NCBI GenBank assembly: GCA_024398055.1 | Contig: CP073749.1 | Span: forward strand, 558,001 to 622,000 | Reading direction: 5' to 3' | Source of the DNA: a bacterium SCSIO 12741 | GTDB taxonomy: Bacteria; Bacteroidota; Bacteroidia; Flavobacteriales_G; Salibacteraceae | Length of the DNA stretch: 64,000 bases | Shown: piece after piece, positions 61,311 to 64,000 of the stretch | Position numbering within the stretch: the first letter of the stretch is position 1 | Layout of the letters: every line of letters starts with the position of its first letter | Translations under genes and position numbers: made by a program | Notes under the pieces: model-generated | What the model saw: the letters and a program-made list of their open reading frames with translations, nothing else | Told to the model about the DNA's origin: nothing | Databases searched by the model: none

Positions 61311-63074
61311 ATGAAAAATAAAAACACAATCTATACGGCAATAGGAACCCTCATTCTTGGGATTCTCATAGGCTGGTTGCTCTTTGGCAACACCACCGAA
61401 CAACCTGTACATGAACACCAGGAATCCTCGGAATCAACCACCTGGACATGCTCCATGCATCCTCAGATAAAGCGACCCGAACCGGGCCAATGCCCCATTT
61501 GTGGAATGGATTTAATTCCATTGAATTCAGAATCCTCGGATCAAGATAATCCAATGGATATTAAGATGTCGCCAACGGCGATGCAATTGGCCAACATTCA
61601 AACTTCCATTCTAACCAGGCAAAAACCGGTAAAAGAGGTACGAATGAATGGCAAAGTAAAATTGGATGAACGAAAGGTGTACTCTCAATCCACACATATT
61701 CCGGGTCGTATTGAAAAACTCATGGTCAGCTTTACAGGAGAATCGGTTTCCAAAGATCAGATTTTAGCCTTTGTCTATTCTCCCGAATTGGTAACGGCCC
61801 AGGAAGAACTTTTTGAGGCCTTCAAAATCAAAACAGAACAACCCGAACTGTACCAGGCCGCCAGAGGTAAACTACTCAATTGGAAACTTACAGATCAACA
61901 AATTGACGAGATACTAAGGACTGGAAAACCTCAGGAACAATTTCCAATACGAGCGGATGTATCGGGCGTGGTTCTGAGCAAAAAAGTCAACCTCGGCGAT
62001 TACATCAAGAAAGGCCAGGCTCTCTACGAAGTAGGTGACTTATCCAAAATTTGGGTTCTGTTTGATATATACGAAAGTGATCTACCCTGGATAAAAGAAG
62101 GGCACGAAGTACAATTTAGTATCCAATCGCTACCGGGTGAATCTTTTGAAGGTAAAATCACTTTCGTTGATCCAATAATCAATCCTAAAACCCGGGTTGC
62201 TACCGCGAGGTTGGAACTAATCAACGTAGGCTTGAAACTCAAACCTGACATGTTTGCTGTGGGTATCGCAAAGAGTCCCATTAAGGAACTGAACGAAGAA
62301 CTAATCATACCCAAATCCGCCGTGCTATGGACGGGTGAGCGTTCGGTAGCTTATGTAAAACAAAATCAGGCTTCCGGAGTGAGTTTTGCCATGCGGGAAA
62401 TTACACTTGGTCCCGCTTTAGGAGATGGTTACATCGTTGTGGAGGGACTTGAAGAAGGTGAAGAGATTGCCACAAATGGTACTTTTAGTATCGATGCTGC
62501 AGCTCAACTCGCCGGAAAACCAAGTATGATGAACCCGGCAGGTGGTCCAACTTCGCAAGGACACAATCATGGCCAAAAGTCTGATCAAGCCGCCCAGCAA
62601 CCCGCTCAACATGCCAAGACTGTGGCCATAAACAAAAGAGCCAAACAAACCCTGGGCGCTCTCATCGATGCCTACCTGGATTTAAAAAACGCACTGGTAA
62701 ATGATGATCTTGAGAAAGCGAAATCCACCTCTGCTAAACTTCAAAACCAAATGAGCAGCGTTAGTATGAATTTGTTCAAAGGTGAATCGCATAACCTCTG
62801 GATGGAGCACAATCATCAAGCAGAGAAAGCCCTTAAAACAGTTTCGAGTGCAGAAAACCTGGATCAGACGCGACAAGGGTTCAAGCTCCTTTCCGATCAA
62901 TATGTAGAGTTGGTTAAGTCTTTCGGTCCGTTTCAGGAGACACTTTACATTCAATACTGTCCCATGGCCAGTAATAACGAAGGTGCTTTTTGGATCAGTA
63001 AGGGGGAGGATGTAAAAAATCCCTATTTCGGTCAGGATATGCTTACCTGCGGATCAGTAAAACAGAAGATTTAA
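61311..63074 (+). CDS. cusB: RND periplasmic adaptor CusB with HMBD and DUF3347 domains
   Basis: A 587-residue adaptor. After a membrane anchor comes a heavy-metal-binding domain (TWTCSMHPQIKRPEPGQCPI, then CGMDLIPL), followed by barrel-sandwich, hairpin and beta-barrel parts of the membrane-fusion fold (VLSKKVNLGDYIKKGQALYE; LLPGESFEGKITF-like region), a His-rich linker (GHNHGQKSD) and a C-terminal DUF3347 domain ending YIQYCPMA and NPYFGQDMLTCG. It links CusA and CusC and delivers metal; the extra cysteine/methionine/histidine sites fit copper or silver. It is the last gene of the pump operon. Confidence 0.93.
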   Translation: MKNKNTIYTAIGTLILGILIGWLLFGNTTEQPVHEHQESSESTTWTCSMHPQIKRPEPGQCPICGMDLIPLNSESSDQDNPMDIKMSPTAMQLANIQTSILTRQKPVKEVRMNGKVKLDERKVYSQSTHIPGRIEKLMVSFTGESVSKDQILAFVYSPELVTAQEELFEAFKIKTEQPELYQAARGKLLNWKLTDQQIDEILRTGKPQEQFPIRADVSGVVLSKKVNLGDYIKKGQALYEVGDLSKIWVLFDIYESDLPWIKEGHEVQFSIQSLPGESFEGKITFVDPIINPKTRVATARLELINVGLKLKPDMFAVGIAKSPIKELNEELIIPKSAVLWTGERSVAYVKQNQASGVSFAMREITLGPALGDGYIVVEGLEEGEEIATNGTFSIDAAAQLAGKPSMMNPAGGPTSQGHNHGQKSDQAAQQPAQHAKTVAINKRAKQTLGALIDAYLDLKNALVNDDLEKAKSTSAKLQNQMSSVSMNLFKGESHNLWMEHNHQAEKALKTVSSAENLDQTRQGFKLLSDQYVELVKSFGPFQETLYIQYCPMASNNEGAFWISKGEDVKNPYFGQDMLTCGSVKQKI

Positions 63075-63191
63075 GTTTTCAATGGGCACAAAACGGCCTC
63101 AGGAAGATTACCCAAAATGGGAGTTAAACGCCAGATATTCGTGCCCTTTGATCTACCAACCCTACAGTTATAAATCTGTTATATTTGAAGT

Positions 63192-63605
63192 ATGCCTCGG
63201 GTAAAAGCTTTCGTTTCCTTTGTTCTTACGTTCCTGATATTGATCTCCTCGATCAACTGGAAAATAAGCGCTCACTATTGTGGGGATAAGCTGGTAAGCA
63301 TTGGAATACAAAAGAGCGCACCCGATTGCGGAATGGAATCCGCAGATGGCTTTTGCCCCTCGTCCAACAAGATAAAAAATCAGTGTTGCCAGCAGATTGA
63401 TCAGTTGATTGATGCGGAAGAAACGGTTCGAATCCCGCTTCGCTCTCATCCACCAGCTTCCTTCGTTTCGGCCACCTTTCCCCTTCTTGTTTCGAGTCCA
63501 GAGTTGTTTAACGTTTATCGAAAGTTAACTTCTCAATTTTGGGGTTCCTCGCCCCCTTACCTGATGCCCAGGGTCTACTCCCTGATTCAGGTCTTTCGTC
63601 TATAG
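63192..63605 (+). CDS. HYC_CC_PP family protein (copy 2)
   Basis: A 137-residue protein with hydrophobic start (FVSFVLTFLILISSINW) and the family marks SAHYCGDKL, NQCCQQI and SSPPYL. Distant paralogue of the copy at 55758, and together they flank the cusA-C-B genes. A TATATTTG box lies at 63180-63187, but it ends only five bases before the ATG, so it is unlikely to be its promoter unless the message is leaderless. Confidence 0.82.
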   Translation: MPRVKAFVSFVLTFLILISSINWKISAHYCGDKLVSIGIQKSAPDCGMESADGFCPSSNKIKNQCCQQIDQLIDAEETVRIPLRSHPPASFVSATFPLLVSSPELFNVYRKLTSQFWGSSPPYLMPRVYSLIQVFRL

Positions 63606-63632
63606 CCGCGCCCATTTGATTTTTTGACAACC

Positions 63633-63660
63633 GATCGTCGGAATTCCTTTCCGGACGGTC
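63633..63660. repeat. Inverted repeat between HYC_CC_PP copy 2 and the thioredoxin-like gene
   Basis: GATCGTC (63633-63639) pairs with GACGGTC (63654-63660) with one G-U pair, and GGAA with TTCC inside; no T-run follows. Confidence 0.35.
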
Positions 63661-63688
63661 ATTCATTCATGAATTTCAAATCTTAATT

Positions 63689-64000
63689 ATGATTGTAAAA
63701 TCACTAATTTATACATGCGGTGTTTTGCTTTGGTCGCTCTATTCATTGGGCCAAACAGAAACGACCTCCTCTTTTACTTTTCCATCTTGCGACATTTTTG
63801 ATCCCCAAGGAAACCAGGTATCCTCCGATCAAATTACCAATGATCAGCAACCTATTCTGGTCATTATCTGGGCTACCTGGTGTCATCATTCATTGGATGG
63901 TATGAACTCCATTATGGAAGATTACTACGACGATTGGCAAGAGCAATATGGATTAAAAATCGTAGCCATTTCTGTTGATGATTCCAGAAATACCCAAAAA
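63689..64000 (+). CDS. Thioredoxin-fold protein with WCHH in place of WCxxC; 3' end outside window
   Basis: 104 codons are visible. A signal peptide (MIVKSLIYTCGVLLWSLYSL, cut near GQ) leads to a TlpA/ResA-like start (FTFPSCDIFDPQGNQVSSDQ; PILVIIWATWCHH) and IVAISVDDS. The normal CxxC disulfide site is Cys-His-His-Ser, so only one cysteine stays; it may bind metal or act differently from a usual thiol reductase. It follows the copper locus by 83 bases, whose context suggests a role in copper handling. Confidence 0.75.
   Translation, partial: MIVKSLIYTCGVLLWSLYSLGQTETTSSFTFPSCDIFDPQGNQVSSDQITNDQQPILVIIWATWCHHSLDGMNSIMEDYYDDWQEQYGLKIVAISVDDSRNTQK

Noticed and set aside
1-64000. CRISPR array
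   Set aside because: No regular repeat-spacer pattern was seen; the repeats found are pairs or short tandem words.

Overview
The window reads as a chromosomal segment of a Bacteroidota bacterium, most likely of the Flavobacteriales/Cryomorphaceae type. The signs are several secreted proteins ending in type IX secretion (T9SS) sorting domains of type A and type B, a bacillithiol-pathway deacetylase (BshB1), a CxxxY-type CcmE, a Bacteroidota-style HMA/AraC copper regulator, HYC_CC_PP proteins, promoters with the TAnnTTTG -7 box, and few recognisable Shine-Dalgarno sites. Species cannot be named from the sequence alone.

Layout. 1-4.3 kb: the 3' part of asparagine synthetase, then a large codon-optimised T9SS surface protein and a bidirectional terminator. 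4.3-12.6 kb: bshB1 on the minus strand, then a plus-strand run of cytochrome c maturation genes (ccmB, ccmC, ccmD-like, ccmE, ccmF) continuing into DUF2520, KdsC-like, UbiA-like and Maf housekeeping genes and a structured terminator. 12.6-24.2 kb: a hybrid histidine kinase, a frameshifted sodium:solute symporter, a membrane/TPR protein, the minus-strand operon hpt-adk-obg-PAP2, a CheY-like regulator, a dipeptidyl peptidase IV and a tRNA-Pro(GGG).

24.3-45.3 kb is an accessory stretch of surface and secreted proteins: a translationally coupled four-gene minus-strand operon (fibre-like protein, small beta-barrel, T9SS type B protein, T9SS type A YCF48-like protein) bracketed by a short direct repeat; two tandem cysteine-rich PKD paralogues; and two large DUF5060/clan GH-A-like proteins whose central 1.5 kb is nearly identical while both ends have diverged. 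Small genes of unknown function lie between them, one of them apparently cut by an in-frame TGA. 45.6-49.4 kb carries a GH92 alpha-mannosidase lipoprotein and a sugar MFS transporter, probably a small mannoside-use module.

49.4-54.2 kb holds small regulatory cassettes: marR-GNAT-cupin with a twin palindromic operator, bracketed by a decayed second copy of the MFS 3' end; crp-SMR-SDR; a lipoprotein; a DinB-like protein. 54.2-64 kb is a copper/silver response locus: AraC regulator with a CxxC metal-binding N-terminus, HMA-MauE membrane protein, HYC_CC_PP protein, CusA, CusC, CusB (with HMBD and DUF3347 domains), a second HYC_CC_PP protein, and a thioredoxin-fold protein cut by the window end.

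I found no CRISPR array, rRNA, integrase, transposase or recognised defence system. The strongest candidates for something little described are the mosaic paralogue pair, the MFS-end duplication around the marR cassette, and the pairing of HYC_CC_PP proteins with the Cus pump.
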